Shown here: positions 8,299-16,920 of the stretch, piece after piece | Layout of the letters: each line of letters starts with the position of its first letter | Numbering within the stretch: position 1 is the stretch's first letter | Assembly (NCBI GenBank): GCA_964624235.1 | Contig: CAZUXY010000025.1 | Span: 1 to 61,599, forward strand | Reading direction: 5' to 3' | Origin: CAZUXY01 sp964624235 | GTDB lineage: Bacteria > Spirochaetota > UBA4802 > UBA5368 | DNA: 61,599 nucleotides | Made by a program: the position numbers and the translations under genes | The notes under the pieces: model-generated | What the model saw: the letters and a program-made list of their open reading frames with translations, nothing else | Database searches by the model: none | What the model was told of the DNA's origin: nothing

Positions 8299-11200
8299 CT
8301 ACTTTTTCAAAGTACAGACTATCTGTGTACCGCTTTTCTGGCCTGACTTGATCTTCAACGTCGCACCTATCATCCTAGCCCTGTACCGCATAATATCAAG
8401 CCCCATCCCCTTAACACGCCTGTCCCGCTGGGGCATCCCTCTGCCGTCGTCCTTTACCGAGAAGGTTATCGTATCATTGCAAGTGTTCAGGGTAACCTTG
8501 ATGTTTCTCGCGTATGAATGCTTGACCGCGTTCATCAATGCTTCGTGTATTATATAATAAATCTGTTCAGCCCTGTTGATATTGGGAATCTGCACCTCCG
8601 GATCATGATCGACGCTGCATTTTATCCTGTACTTGCCCGTAAGCATGGAGCACATTTCCTCGATCCTTTCGCCCAGGCTCACGTGTTCATGTCGGAAAGG
8701 ATTCAGGCCCCTGGCCAGTCCGCGTACATTGCTGATGCAGTAATTTATATGGTCTTCAATATCAGACGCTTCCCGCGCCGTTTCGGGCAGCGCCTCTTTT
8801 AGTTTTTCCGACAGCATTTTACTCTGTACCGCAATACCAAGCAAACGGTGACTGAGACCATCGTGCAGTTCCATACCTATTTTCCGCCTTTCGCTTTCAA
8901 TGACACCCAGTATCTTGGCTTCGGTCTGGATGCGGTCCGTAATGTCCCTGCAGTGTATAATCGTGCCGGAAACGGCGGTGTTTTTCTCCCCGAGCGGCGA
9001 CAGCGTCAGATCGAGACACCTCTCGCCCTTCCCGGGCAGTTCATGCCATAGTTCAAATCCGATCTTCCTTCCACCCCTGCAGTGTCGCAACTGGTCCGTA
9101 AGATTTGTGACATAGGTGTCCCTGCCGAAAAAAAACTCCACATGGTTACCGATTACATCTTCCCGGTTGCCTCCCAAGATGGCGAGAAACTCCCTGTTGG
9201 CCGCCCTTACGCGGTGCTCCACATCGACGAAGCATATCATATCGCGGCTGCTCGATACGATCCCCTTGTAAATCCTGAGGGAACGCTCTGAATTATAACG
9301 GTTCATCAGGTTAACAAAAATTTCCGCGACGATCCGCAACAGGGAAATCATATCCGCGGTCCATGTTTTATCGTTCCTGACTGAATCAAAACCGAGAAAC
9401 CCGATGAATTTTTTATCCGAAACCATGGGCACCGCCAGCAGCGACCTGGCACCCTGTGATTTCAGAAACGCTTTCTCTTTTTTAAATCTGGCGGGCAATT
9501 CCTCAACCAGCGGGATATACAGATCCCTGAATTTTGACAGGGTTTCTATGCACCATGGAAACTCGTCGACCGGGACATTCTGACGACGATGCCGTACCGC
9601 TTCCACGCCGTCTGCGCACCATTCATGGATATTGTTCGCAAAACAGCCGTCATCGCTCATGGTATAAATATAACTCCGGTCCACGCCCGCGAATTTCCCT
9701 ATGCTTTTGATCGCTTCGTCGATACCGCGATGTATTTTTTCCAGAGGAAGGTTGATGAACCTGGTTGAGATCCTGGCAAGCATTTCATCAAACTCGTGGC
9801 GGAACCGCAGTGCCTGCTCTCCCTCCTTTCGTTCGGTGATATCCCTGAGGATTGAGAGTATGGAAACCGGAAGTCCCCGGTCATCGCGCAGAAAGGTCGA
9901 CCGGAGTTCCGTCCATATTGGATGATCTCCTCCTGTCGTTTCATGGAGTTGAAACTCCACAAACCTGTGTGGATCACGTTCCTTATCATGAAGCAGTTCT
10001 TCTTTCAGGATACGCCTGATCCGCCTCATATCATTCGCCGAAATATAATGTCCGAAAGGTTTTTTACAATACTCCCACGGCTCCATTCCGTAGAAGGTAC
10101 GCGTACAGGCGTTTGCATACATATAAGTTTTGGTAGTCAAATTATATATATCCACCAGATCGCGCATATTGTCGAGCACGAGCGAAAGAAATTTTTCGTT
10201 CTCCCTCAGCTCCCGTTCCACCCTGAGCCGTACGAGCACATCACCCGTCATTGCGGCGATGGTGCCCAGACCGTTGACGGTTTTGGGCGGAATGACAGAC
10301 CCTGTACCTGAAACCGCCAGTATCATGGCTACAATCCTGCCCTCATAGTATACCGGTGTTGATAACAATTCTCCACAGGTCTTTTGAAACCTTTTTCGTA
10401 TCCTTGCCGGCAAGAGGCTTATGAACACCTGGGACGCCTGCCCGGCCGCGCCGGCACTTCCCAGCCTGTCGACCGGAACGCTGGCGGGGAGCGTTATATC
10501 AGAAAGGGCCCGCCCCCTGGATGCCTGTAAATCCAGCATGCCCGACGACTCATTCATTACGTACACAGTACCATGTTCGATTCCGGGAAGGAGGAGTACC
10601 GCGGATAGCACGGCATCAAGGGTGTCTTTCAGGTCGACCGAAGTGCTGAGTTTCACGGCAAGGTCCCGCTGAATCAGGATGACTGTTTCCGCGAGTTTTT
10701 CTTCGGTTATATCAGTAAGCACACCGGTTTCACCGATTACCTTTCCTCCATCAAACAGCAATTTGCTGGAAGACCGCATATGATACACCTTCCCGGCGCC
10801 GTCACGGATACGGTATTCCACCGGGTGGGCATAATCTTCCTGCCGGCTGGAATGTCCGCGCGAAGCGATCCCCAGATCATCGGGATGGACAAATTCCCGA
10901 TAATGCCTGCCTGTAAGTTCATCCACTCTGACTTTATACCTTGATTCTATGACCGGGCTGATATAGGTGATGATACCATCCGGATCAAGTTCATAGATGA
11001 CCTCATTGATATTCTCCACCAGTCGGCGATACCGTTCCTCACTCTCAAGAAGCGCTTTCTCGACGTACTTTCTCCGCGTAATGTCACGGTCCACGCCCAG
11101 AATCCCCGAAGGTCTGCCTTTATCATCCCTCAGAAAAGACGCATTCACCTCGAACCAGCGCGTGGAGCCGTCTTCCATTAATGTCTCAACCTCGAAGGTC

Positions 11201-12204
11201 CTGCTTCTGCCCGGTTCCGCTTTTCCTGTTTTTTCCGCCTTCAGCTCCTCGTCCAGAATTTCCAATGCCCGGGCAAGGGAGTGTGACATAAGACTCCTTT
11301 CGGCATTTTGTGTGGTTGCGTCCCCGTGGGCCGTACCCTGTATCCGCTGCACCGAGGGGCTCACAAAGGTAAGTTGGAGGTCCATGTTCCTGATCCAGAT
11401 CACATCAGTAGCGTTCTCGGCCACCAGCCGGTAAAGTTTCTCGCTTTCCTGCGGGTTTCCCCCCATTCGTGTGAATCCGCTCTTATCGACAAAACAGCAA
11501 TCCACGGCGTCAACATCAGGGACAGGCCATGCCGAAACTTCCACCCGGCAGGTATCCCCGTTTTTTCTCTTTATTTTCAAATCTCGGGAAAAGGTCCGTT
11601 CTCCACGCATAATGGCTTTCAGGGACCGCTCATACCCCTCATCGCTTGAACAGAAATCCCCGGGAACAAATCCCACAACCTGGCCGGGGGACGTGTAACC
11701 GAGGAGCGCCGCAAAATACTGATTTGCGCTCTGTACGGTATAATCTTTCAGGGAAACAGTCGCGAGGCCCACCGGGAAATATTTACTCAGGTTCGCATAA
11801 CGTTGCGCGTCCCTTTTATATCCCTGGTGTTTCTGGCGCAGGTGCAGGGCGGTCTCGACTGCATGGTGAAGTTCCGTGTCGTTGAAGGGTTTATGCAGCA
11901 GACCATAATAATCGGTTTTCCCGGCATTGGACAACAGCTTCTCATCATCAGCGGATACGGTATAGATAACGGGGATATTCCGGCGTTCCTGTATGCGCAT
12001 CACCGCACCGATGCCGTCGACATTACCGCCTGGCATTACATTCACGATCATGAGATCAAAAGGAAGGCTCAGTGCAAGTTCTATCGCTTTCATGCCCGGC
12101 CCGACCGATGCAACGACGGTGTATCCGCGGGACTCAAGTATCTTTGTAGCGTTCTCCGCGGCGGCGGGGTCGCTCTCGATCAGAAGGATTCTGGTTTTTC
12201 TCAT
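8299..12204 (-). CDS. 1301-residue multi-PAS/GAF sensor histidine kinase (HisKA_3) with degenerate N-terminal receiver
   Basis: Soluble sensor kinase with no membrane segment. Domains by residue: receiver-like 1-125; PAS about 135-255, 260-395 and 395-510; GAF 515-665; PAS 675-805; GAF 810-980; PAS 985-1105; HisKA_3 dimerisation near 1110-1190 with phospho-His in GMELHDGLSHRLLG; HATPase 1205-1301 with HEALMNAVKHS and DDGRGMP. In the receiver the phospho-acceptor Asp is Asn55 (FDLMIVNVMPGG; codon AAT at 12040-12042), while the Lys of LLHKPF is retained, so it should not be phosphorylated normally. It probably senses several intracellular or redox signals and controls the NarL regulator downstream. 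ATG 12204 lacks a clear ribosome-binding site. Confidence 0.92.
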   Translation of the reverse strand: MRKTRILLIESDPAAAENATKILESRGYTVVASVGPGMKAIELALSLPFDLMIVNVMPGGNVDGIGAVMRIQERRNIPVIYTVSADDEKLLSNAGKTDYYGLLHKPFNDTELHHAVETALHLRQKHQGYKRDAQRYANLSKYFPVGLATVSLKDYTVQSANQYFAALLGYTSPGQVVGFVPGDFCSSDEGYERSLKAIMRGERTFSRDLKIKRKNGDTCRVEVSAWPVPDVDAVDCCFVDKSGFTRMGGNPQESEKLYRLVAENATDVIWIRNMDLQLTFVSPSVQRIQGTAHGDATTQNAERSLMSHSLARALEILDEELKAEKTGKAEPGRSRTFEVETLMEDGSTRWFEVNASFLRDDKGRPSGILGVDRDITRRKYVEKALLESEERYRRLVENINEVIYELDPDGIITYISPVIESRYKVRVDELTGRHYREFVHPDDLGIASRGHSSRQEDYAHPVEYRIRDGAGKVYHMRSSSKLLFDGGKVIGETGVLTDITEEKLAETVILIQRDLAVKLSTSVDLKDTLDAVLSAVLLLPGIEHGTVYVMNESSGMLDLQASRGRALSDITLPASVPVDRLGSAGAAGQASQVFISLLPARIRKRFQKTCGELLSTPVYYEGRIVAMILAVSGTGSVIPPKTVNGLGTIAAMTGDVLVRLRVERELRENEKFLSLVLDNMRDLVDIYNLTTKTYMYANACTRTFYGMEPWEYCKKPFGHYISANDMRRIRRILKEELLHDKERDPHRFVEFQLHETTGGDHPIWTELRSTFLRDDRGLPVSILSILRDITERKEGEQALRFRHEFDEMLARISTRFINLPLEKIHRGIDEAIKSIGKFAGVDRSYIYTMSDDGCFANNIHEWCADGVEAVRHRRQNVPVDEFPWCIETLSKFRDLYIPLVEELPARFKKEKAFLKSQGARSLLAVPMVSDKKFIGFLGFDSVRNDKTWTADMISLLRIVAEIFVNLMNRYNSERSLRIYKGIVSSSRDMICFVDVEHRVRAANREFLAILGGNREDVIGNHVEFFFGRDTYVTNLTDQLRHCRGGRKIGFELWHELPGKGERCLDLTLSPLGEKNTAVSGTIIHCRDITDRIQTEAKILGVIESERRKIGMELHDGLSHRLLGIAVQSKMLSEKLKEALPETAREASDIEDHINYCISNVRGLARGLNPFRHEHVSLGERIEEMCSMLTGKYRIKCSVDHDPEVQIPNINRAEQIYYIIHEALMNAVKHSYARNIKVTLNTCNDTITFSVKDDGRGMPQRDRRVKGMGLDIMRYRARMIGATLKIKSGQKSGTQIVCTLKK

Positions 12205-12367
12205 ACGCTTGTACGCAATTTATTCTTCAGGTTCATTTTAAAGGCGGTGCCGGTGCGGCTCTGGAATAATCGTAACCGGACTGCTTCATCCATACGGTAT
12301 ACCGATCGCTTTTCTAACACTATATAACTATCAGCAGTTTTTTTATTCCACCATTATTCAATATCAA

Positions 12368-12414
12368 ATTGTAAGGGTTTTTGCTTAATTTACTATAAGA
12401 ATATTCCTTACAAT
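12368..12414. promoter_or_regulatory. spaced inverted repeat / possible divergent promoter between kinase operon and smpB
   Basis: The 424 bases 12205-12628 carry no gene I can support. Within them ATTGTAAGG (12368-12376) and its exact complement CCTTACAAT (12406-12414) flank 29 AT-rich bases. On the plus strand TTGTAA, 16 bases, TACTAT resembles a sigma70 promoter, and a similar arrangement can be read on the minus strand. It could be an operator, a divergent promoter or both. This is pattern evidence only. Confidence 0.35.
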
Positions 12415-12628
12415 CTGTAAAATCCCCCTAATATAATGGATAAACAAATTTTAAAATAACTGTTTGGGTCCTGCCTGTACCTATATGATGGGTTTGCGAT
12501 AAGGTCGAGCGACATTCCCCCTTTGCGAACTCCTGATAAAGGGCCCCGCTATCCGTGCCCGATGAAAAGTGTTTGACCTGAACCTTCGGCACAACGGAAA
12601 ATGCGCATCTGGATAGTCCACCCATTTG

Positions 12629-13105
12629 ATGAATACGGATACCAAAGTGAATGACCGCATAACCGACATTGTTCAGAATAAAAAGGCCCGTTTCGAATAC
12701 GAGATAATGGAGACCTTTGAGGCCGGTATCGTACTGGTAGGCACCGAGGTCAAGTCGGTACGACAGAAAAAAGTGAGTATCAATGAGTCTTATGCCAGAA
12801 TCAGAAACGGTGAGGCTTTTATCGTGGGACTTAATATCTCTGTCTATGAAATGGGAAACCGTTTCAATCATGACCCGCAGCGGGAAAGAAAACTGCTGCT
12901 GCACCGGCAGGAGATAAAACGCCTCACCGGAAAACTAAAAGAGCGTGGTTTCACCATGGTGCCTCTGAAATTGTACTTTAAAAATGGAAAAGTGAAGGTG
13001 CTCCTGGGTCTGGGGAAGGGGAAGGCCAAGTACGACAAACGAAAGGCCATTCAAAAGCGGGAGTCAGACAGGGATCTGAGAAGGATTATCAAGCATCATC
13101 GGTAG
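12629..13105 (+). CDS. smpB: SmpB, SsrA (tmRNA)-binding protein
   Basis: 158-residue RNA-binding partner of tmRNA in trans-translation, which rescues stalled ribosomes. Family motifs are all visible: NKKARFEYEI near the start, EAGIVLVGTEVKSVR, NESYARI, the central NHDPQRERKLLLHRQEI, then GKVKVLLGLGKGKAKYDKR and a basic C-terminal tail ending RRIIKHHR that inserts in the decoding centre. Length is typical. ATG 12629 is preferred over a TTG one codon earlier; no strong ribosome-binding site is visible. Converges on guaA with 4 bases between stops. No ssrA gene is recognisable nearby. Confidence 0.97.
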   Translation: MNTDTKVNDRITDIVQNKKARFEYEIMETFEAGIVLVGTEVKSVRQKKVSINESYARIRNGEAFIVGLNISVYEMGNRFNHDPQRERKLLLHRQEIKRLTGKLKERGFTMVPLKLYFKNGKVKVLLGLGKGKAKYDKRKAIQKRESDRDLRRIIKHHR

Positions 13106-13109
13106 ACTA

Positions 13110-14681
13110 CTATTCCCATTCTATAGTGCTCGGCGGTTTGGACGAGATATCGTACACTACCCTGTTTATCCCCCGCACCTCATTGATAATGCGGTTGGAT
13201 ATGGTTCTCAGGACCTCCTCGGGGAGGTATGCCCAGTCCGCCGTCATGGCATCCACCGACGTCACGCCCCTGATGGCGATTACGTTTTCATAGGTCCTGG
13301 CGTCCCCCATAACTCCCACCGATTTCACCGGTAGAAATACCGCAAAGATCTGCCACAGTTTCCGGTATAATCCCGCTTTCTTGATTTCCTCCAGCAGTAT
13401 ATCGTCGGCTTCCTGAAGCATCCCGATCCGTTTGCGCGTCACCTTGCCGATTATCCGGATGGCAAGCCCGGGGCCTGGGAAAGGGTGACGATAGATCAGT
13501 TCTTCGGGCATTCCAAGCTCTATCCCCAGTTCGCGCACCTCATCCTTGAAGAGCTCTTTGAGGGGTTCGATCACTTTGCCGGATTTTATGAGCTCTAAAA
13601 TTTCAGGAACGCGGTTATGATGGCTTTTAATGGTGTCGGATGGACCCCTGGTTGAAACGGACTCTATTACATCAGGATAGAGGGTCCCCTGGGCGAGGAA
13701 ATCGAATTTTCCGATCTTTCTGGCTTCGTCACGGAAGACCTTCACGAATTCCCTTCCTATGATTTTGCGTTTCTGTTCGGGATTGTCGATTCCTTTCAGT
13801 TTTTTCAGGAAACGGTCCGATGCATCGACATAGATAAGATTGAGTTTCAGGTGTTCCTTGAAGCGTTGTATGACCTTTTCATGTTCGTTTTTTCTCAACA
13901 CACCGTTGTTCACAAATACACAGTAAAGCCGCTTACCTACAGCCTGCTGCAGCAGCATGGCGGTCACCGACGAGTCCACCCCTCCGGAAAGACCCAGCAA
14001 TACAGTGCCGTCGCCCACTTCACTGCGGATGGCCTCGATCGAGGTACTGATAAAGGACTTCATGGTCCATCGGGGATTCAACCCGCAGATCCCGAAAAGG
14101 AAATTTCTCAGTATCTCGGTGCCGTGGACGGTATGGTAAACTTCAGGGTGAAACTGCACACCGTAAATCCGCTTCCCGACGTTCTGAATCGCGGCGGTTT
14201 CTGCGTTGCGGGAACCGGCGACCACGGTGAAGTCGGGCGGCGGGCTTATGACTTTATCGCCATGGCTCATCCACACCGTTTGTTCCTTGTCCAGTCCCGC
14301 AAACAGGGGTGATTCCTCTATTATGTTTATAACGGCACGGCCGTACTCCTTGCGGGAAGATCCCTGGATTTCACCCTTGAATGCGTCCACCACGATATAG
14401 AGCCCGTAACAGATACCCAGTACCGGTACGCCGAGATCGAAAATATCCGGACTCACCCCGGGCGCGTCCTTTTCATATAAAGAGGAAGGACCTCCCGACA
14501 GCACCAGGGCGGAAGGTTTCTCATTTCTGAGATCTTCAATTGAGGTGTAAAAGGGGAGTATTTCGGCGTATACCTTCTGCTCGCGGATTCTCCTGGCGAT
14601 GAGCTGGGTGTACTGCGAACCGAAATCCAGAACGATCACTTTTTCATCGGGAATACTCCCGGGAAGGTGCTCCATCATCAT
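13110..14681 (-). CDS. guaA: GMP synthase (glutamine-hydrolysing)
   Basis: Converts XMP to GMP using ATP and glutamine-derived ammonia, the last step of guanine nucleotide synthesis. The N-terminal class I glutamine amidotransferase (about 14-205) has the nucleophile in GICYG and the His-Glu pair in VQFHPEV. The ATP-pyrophosphatase domain has the PP-loop GLSGGVDSSV. The C-terminal dimerisation domain has HPFPGPGLAIRI and ends in the family-typical KPPSTIEWE. 523 residues is normal. Three consecutive Met codons begin the gene and the purE stop overlaps the first (ATGA), so the two are translationally coupled. Confidence 0.98.
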   Translation of the reverse strand: MMMEHLPGSIPDEKVIVLDFGSQYTQLIARRIREQKVYAEILPFYTSIEDLRNEKPSALVLSGGPSSLYEKDAPGVSPDIFDLGVPVLGICYGLYIVVDAFKGEIQGSSRKEYGRAVINIIEESPLFAGLDKEQTVWMSHGDKVISPPPDFTVVAGSRNAETAAIQNVGKRIYGVQFHPEVYHTVHGTEILRNFLFGICGLNPRWTMKSFISTSIEAIRSEVGDGTVLLGLSGGVDSSVTAMLLQQAVGKRLYCVFVNNGVLRKNEHEKVIQRFKEHLKLNLIYVDASDRFLKKLKGIDNPEQKRKIIGREFVKVFRDEARKIGKFDFLAQGTLYPDVIESVSTRGPSDTIKSHHNRVPEILELIKSGKVIEPLKELFKDEVRELGIELGMPEELIYRHPFPGPGLAIRIIGKVTRKRIGMLQEADDILLEEIKKAGLYRKLWQIFAVFLPVKSVGVMGDARTYENVIAIRGVTSVDAMTADWAYLPEEVLRTISNRIINEVRGINRVVYDISSKPPSTIEWE

Positions 14682-15205
14682 TTTACCTGTAATGCCTTCA
14701 AGTAATCCTCATAACCGCGGCGCTGAAGTAACTCATTTTTCTCGTCCACATCGCGGGCCAGCCTGACACGGTATTCTCTCAATTTTTCACTGTACGAGGC
14801 ATTGTTCAGCGCGAGTATCTGGACCGCATAAAGCGCGGCATTGGTTCCCCCGGCCTTGCCCGCCGCCATCGCGGCCACCGGAATACCCTTCGGCATCTGT
14901 AGAATCGACAACATCGAATCAAGGCCCCCCGCAATGGAGGTTTCGATAGGAATCCCGATTACCGGCAGCGTGGTATAAGACGCCACCACACCGGGAAGAT
15001 GGGCCGCACCGCCCGCCGCCGCAATTACCACCTTTACTCCCCGGCCATACAGGGACTTCGCCCATTCCTTTGTCCTGTCAGGTGTTCGGTGAGCGCTCGA
15101 AATCACTACCTCGAAAGGAACCTCGAATTCCTCGAGCAGCTTGAAGCATTCTTTTACCTTCGGAAGGTCTGAATCGCTCCCTGTGATTATTGCAACTTCC
15201 GGCAT
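14678..15205 (-). CDS. purE: N5-carboxyaminoimidazole ribonucleotide mutase
   Basis: Class I PurE of purine biosynthesis: interconverts N5-CAIR and CAIR. 175 residues with the hallmark GSDSDLP (substrate phosphate binding), SAHRTPDR (catalytic His region), AAAGGAAHLPG and GIPIE segments. The C-terminal 20 residues extend slightly beyond the core. It precedes and overlaps guaA by 4 bases, so this operon ties purine ring formation to GMP synthesis. No purK is visible in the window. The ATG follows a GGAGGGAG site closely. Confidence 0.97.
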   Translation of the reverse strand: MPEVAIITGSDSDLPKVKECFKLLEEFEVPFEVVISSAHRTPDRTKEWAKSLYGRGVKVVIAAAGGAAHLPGVVASYTTLPVIGIPIETSIAGGLDSMLSILQMPKGIPVAAMAAGKAGGTNAALYAVQILALNNASYSEKLREYRVRLARDVDEKNELLQRRGYEDYLKALQVK

Positions 15206-15450
15206 TTACTCCCTCCAACTTCAGACGAGTATCATCATATTCCCGGCTTTTTCCCCGGCCCGGCGACATCGGTTAAGGGCCGAAGTACCAGCTAAAGAAC
15301 CGGAAATAAAAAAGTAAAGTACATTCCTCAGTGGTGCCGTATTTTAAATGTAACCGGGGTATTGTGCTTGACGTGATCGGAATCTCTCCTTATTAAACAA
15401 TAATTGCGAAAGTATATACAGGCGACAGGAATGTCCCGTACGCCAAACAT

Positions 15451-15477
15451 ATTATATCCGATAATGCGCTTTTTCAA
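15451..15477 (-). promoter_or_regulatory. sigma70-type promoter for purE-guaA
   Basis: On the minus strand TTGAAA (15472-15477) and TATAAT (15451-15456) are separated by 15 bases; a 17-base spacing to TAATAT also fits. It would give a leader of about 240 bases before purE. I looked in the leader (15206-15450) for guanine, ZTP and PRPP riboswitch consensus elements and did not recognise any. Confidence 0.5.
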
Positions 15478-15503
15478 TAAATTTACACGTTATTAACGAT
15501 CAT

Positions 15504-15523
15504 ACGGCAGTCTCATCTGCCGT
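15504..15523 (+). repeat. short hairpin just upstream of the TPR gene
   Basis: ACGGCAG (15504-15510) and CTGCCGT (15517-15523) form a perfect 7-bp stem with a 6-base loop, 18 bases before the TTG start. No U-run follows on the plus strand, so a terminator is unlikely; it may affect translation or be an operator. Confidence 0.4.
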
Positions 15524-15541
15524 GAATGGGGTGTAAGGTCC

Positions 15542-16912
15542 TTGATCACGTTGTTCAAGCTTATTCTACCCGCACTTGGGCTCCTGTTCATTGGAGGGGT
15601 TGTTCTTTTTATCAGCAAAATGAGGCTGCCCGCAAAGATCCGTAGAGCCGAAGAGTACCTCGAAGCCGGCGATCAACAGAAAGCAAGCGAAATCGTCCGC
15701 AGCGTGTTAAAGAAAAAAGAAGACTACGTACCCGCCCGGTATCTCAGGGCGAAAATCCTCACCAACCAGAAGCAGTACCTATTGGCGATAGCAGAGCTGA
15801 ACGGCATACAGGCCCTTACCAATTACACTCATTTCGTGAGTGAAGCGGAACTGCATTGTCTGCTTGCCGACCTCTATCACGAGACCCAGCAATGGCAGCG
15901 GGAGATCGACGAATTCAAGATTATTTTAAAATTCAACCCTGACGACAACAACGCGAATCACAGGGTGGGGCATGTGCTCTACGCACAGAAACGTTACGCT
16001 GAATGTAAAGACCACCTAGAGAAAGCCTATACGCAAAATCCTTCTCTGTCCGACTGCCTCGCCCCGCTGGGAATTTCCTACTTCAATCTGGGCAACTACG
16101 AGGACGCGGAGCCTTACCTGCTTAAGACCCTGGAGAATTTTCCCGACAACACCGAAGCGCAATTTTATCTGGGCCTGATATACCGGCACATGAAAGACAA
16201 CGAGAACGCCATCCGCATGTTCACCAACGCAAAACGGGACAAGAGGTTTTTCATCAAAAGCCTCTATAATGTCGCGGAGATGCAGCAGGCCGAAGAGCAG
16301 TATGAGGAAGCCATCAAAACCCTTGAAGAAGGTTTGAAAAAGCTCCAGGGGGGCGGCGAAGAAACACTCATGTACCGTTATCTGCTGGCCGAATGCTACG
16401 AAAAGTCAAACAAAATCTCCGAAGCCATTTTTCACTGGCAGAAAATCATGGAAGTAAACGGCAATTACCGAAACACCAAGTCCAAGATCGACGACTATAG
16501 CCAGATTATGGACAATGATAACCAGCGTGTTCTTTTCACTTCTTCCATGGACGACCTGCAACCCCTTATTACAGAACTGATTTCCAGGCTGAACTTCAAC
16601 ATCGTCTCAAAAAAAATGATCAACCCCAGCGAATGCATGTACAAGGCATACAACATCAAACGCATCAACGAGCCGCAGATATCCATCTATTTCAACCGTA
16701 CCACGCGCGAGATTACCGAGGCCCATATAATCGATTTCGACAGAAAAATGCGTGACGAGAACTGCAAGAGCGGCATTTACATGACTACCTCCAGGTTCAG
16801 CCTCAAGGCGAAAAACGCCGCCGCGAATATGATGATCCAGCTTTATGACGCGAACCTTGTGGCGAAGGCGGTAGAGCGTATTATGCAGAGAAGATCCAAA
16901 CCGGCGACCTGA
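15542..16912 (+). CDS. membrane-anchored TPR protein with C-terminal Mrr-like (restriction-endonuclease-fold) domain
   Basis: 456 residues. One N-terminal membrane segment (about 4-25), then roughly eight tetratricopeptide repeats to about residue 330 (for example SEAELHCLLADLYHE and EAQFYLGLIYRHMKDNENAI). The C-terminal 110 residues end in GIYMTTSRFSLKAKNAAAN and IQLYDANLVAKAVERI, closely matching the last strand-helix part of Mrr-type domains (GIFVTTSxF...A, LIDGxxL). The Q-x-K expected just upstream is replaced (ISIYFNRTTRE), so nuclease activity is doubtful. Start is TTG 15542, with GGTGTAAGG ahead of it and no better ATG. Followed after 8 bases by a lipoprotein gene. A scaffolding role at the envelope is inference. 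Confidence 0.8.
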   Translation: MITLFKLILPALGLLFIGGVVLFISKMRLPAKIRRAEEYLEAGDQQKASEIVRSVLKKKEDYVPARYLRAKILTNQKQYLLAIAELNGIQALTNYTHFVSEAELHCLLADLYHETQQWQREIDEFKIILKFNPDDNNANHRVGHVLYAQKRYAECKDHLEKAYTQNPSLSDCLAPLGISYFNLGNYEDAEPYLLKTLENFPDNTEAQFYLGLIYRHMKDNENAIRMFTNAKRDKRFFIKSLYNVAEMQQAEEQYEEAIKTLEEGLKKLQGGGEETLMYRYLLAECYEKSNKISEAIFHWQKIMEVNGNYRNTKSKIDDYSQIMDNDNQRVLFTSSMDDLQPLITELISRLNFNIVSKKMINPSECMYKAYNIKRINEPQISIYFNRTTREITEAHIIDFDRKMRDENCKSGIYMTTSRFSLKAKNAAANMMIQLYDANLVAKAVERIMQRRSKPAT

Positions 16913-16920
16913 ACCGAAAA

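Noticed and set aside
12420..12628. Possible tmRNA or small RNA beside smpB
   Set aside because: No tRNA-like ends, no recognisable tag reading frame and no terminator; nothing beyond position supports it.
12428..12904. 158-codon minus-strand ORF opposite smpB
   Set aside because: It lies antisense to smpB, which is certain, and has no motif or ribosome-binding site.
15206..15450. Possible purine or ZTP riboswitch upstream of purE
   Set aside because: Neither the conserved loops of guanine aptamers nor the ZTP core sequence is present in the leader.
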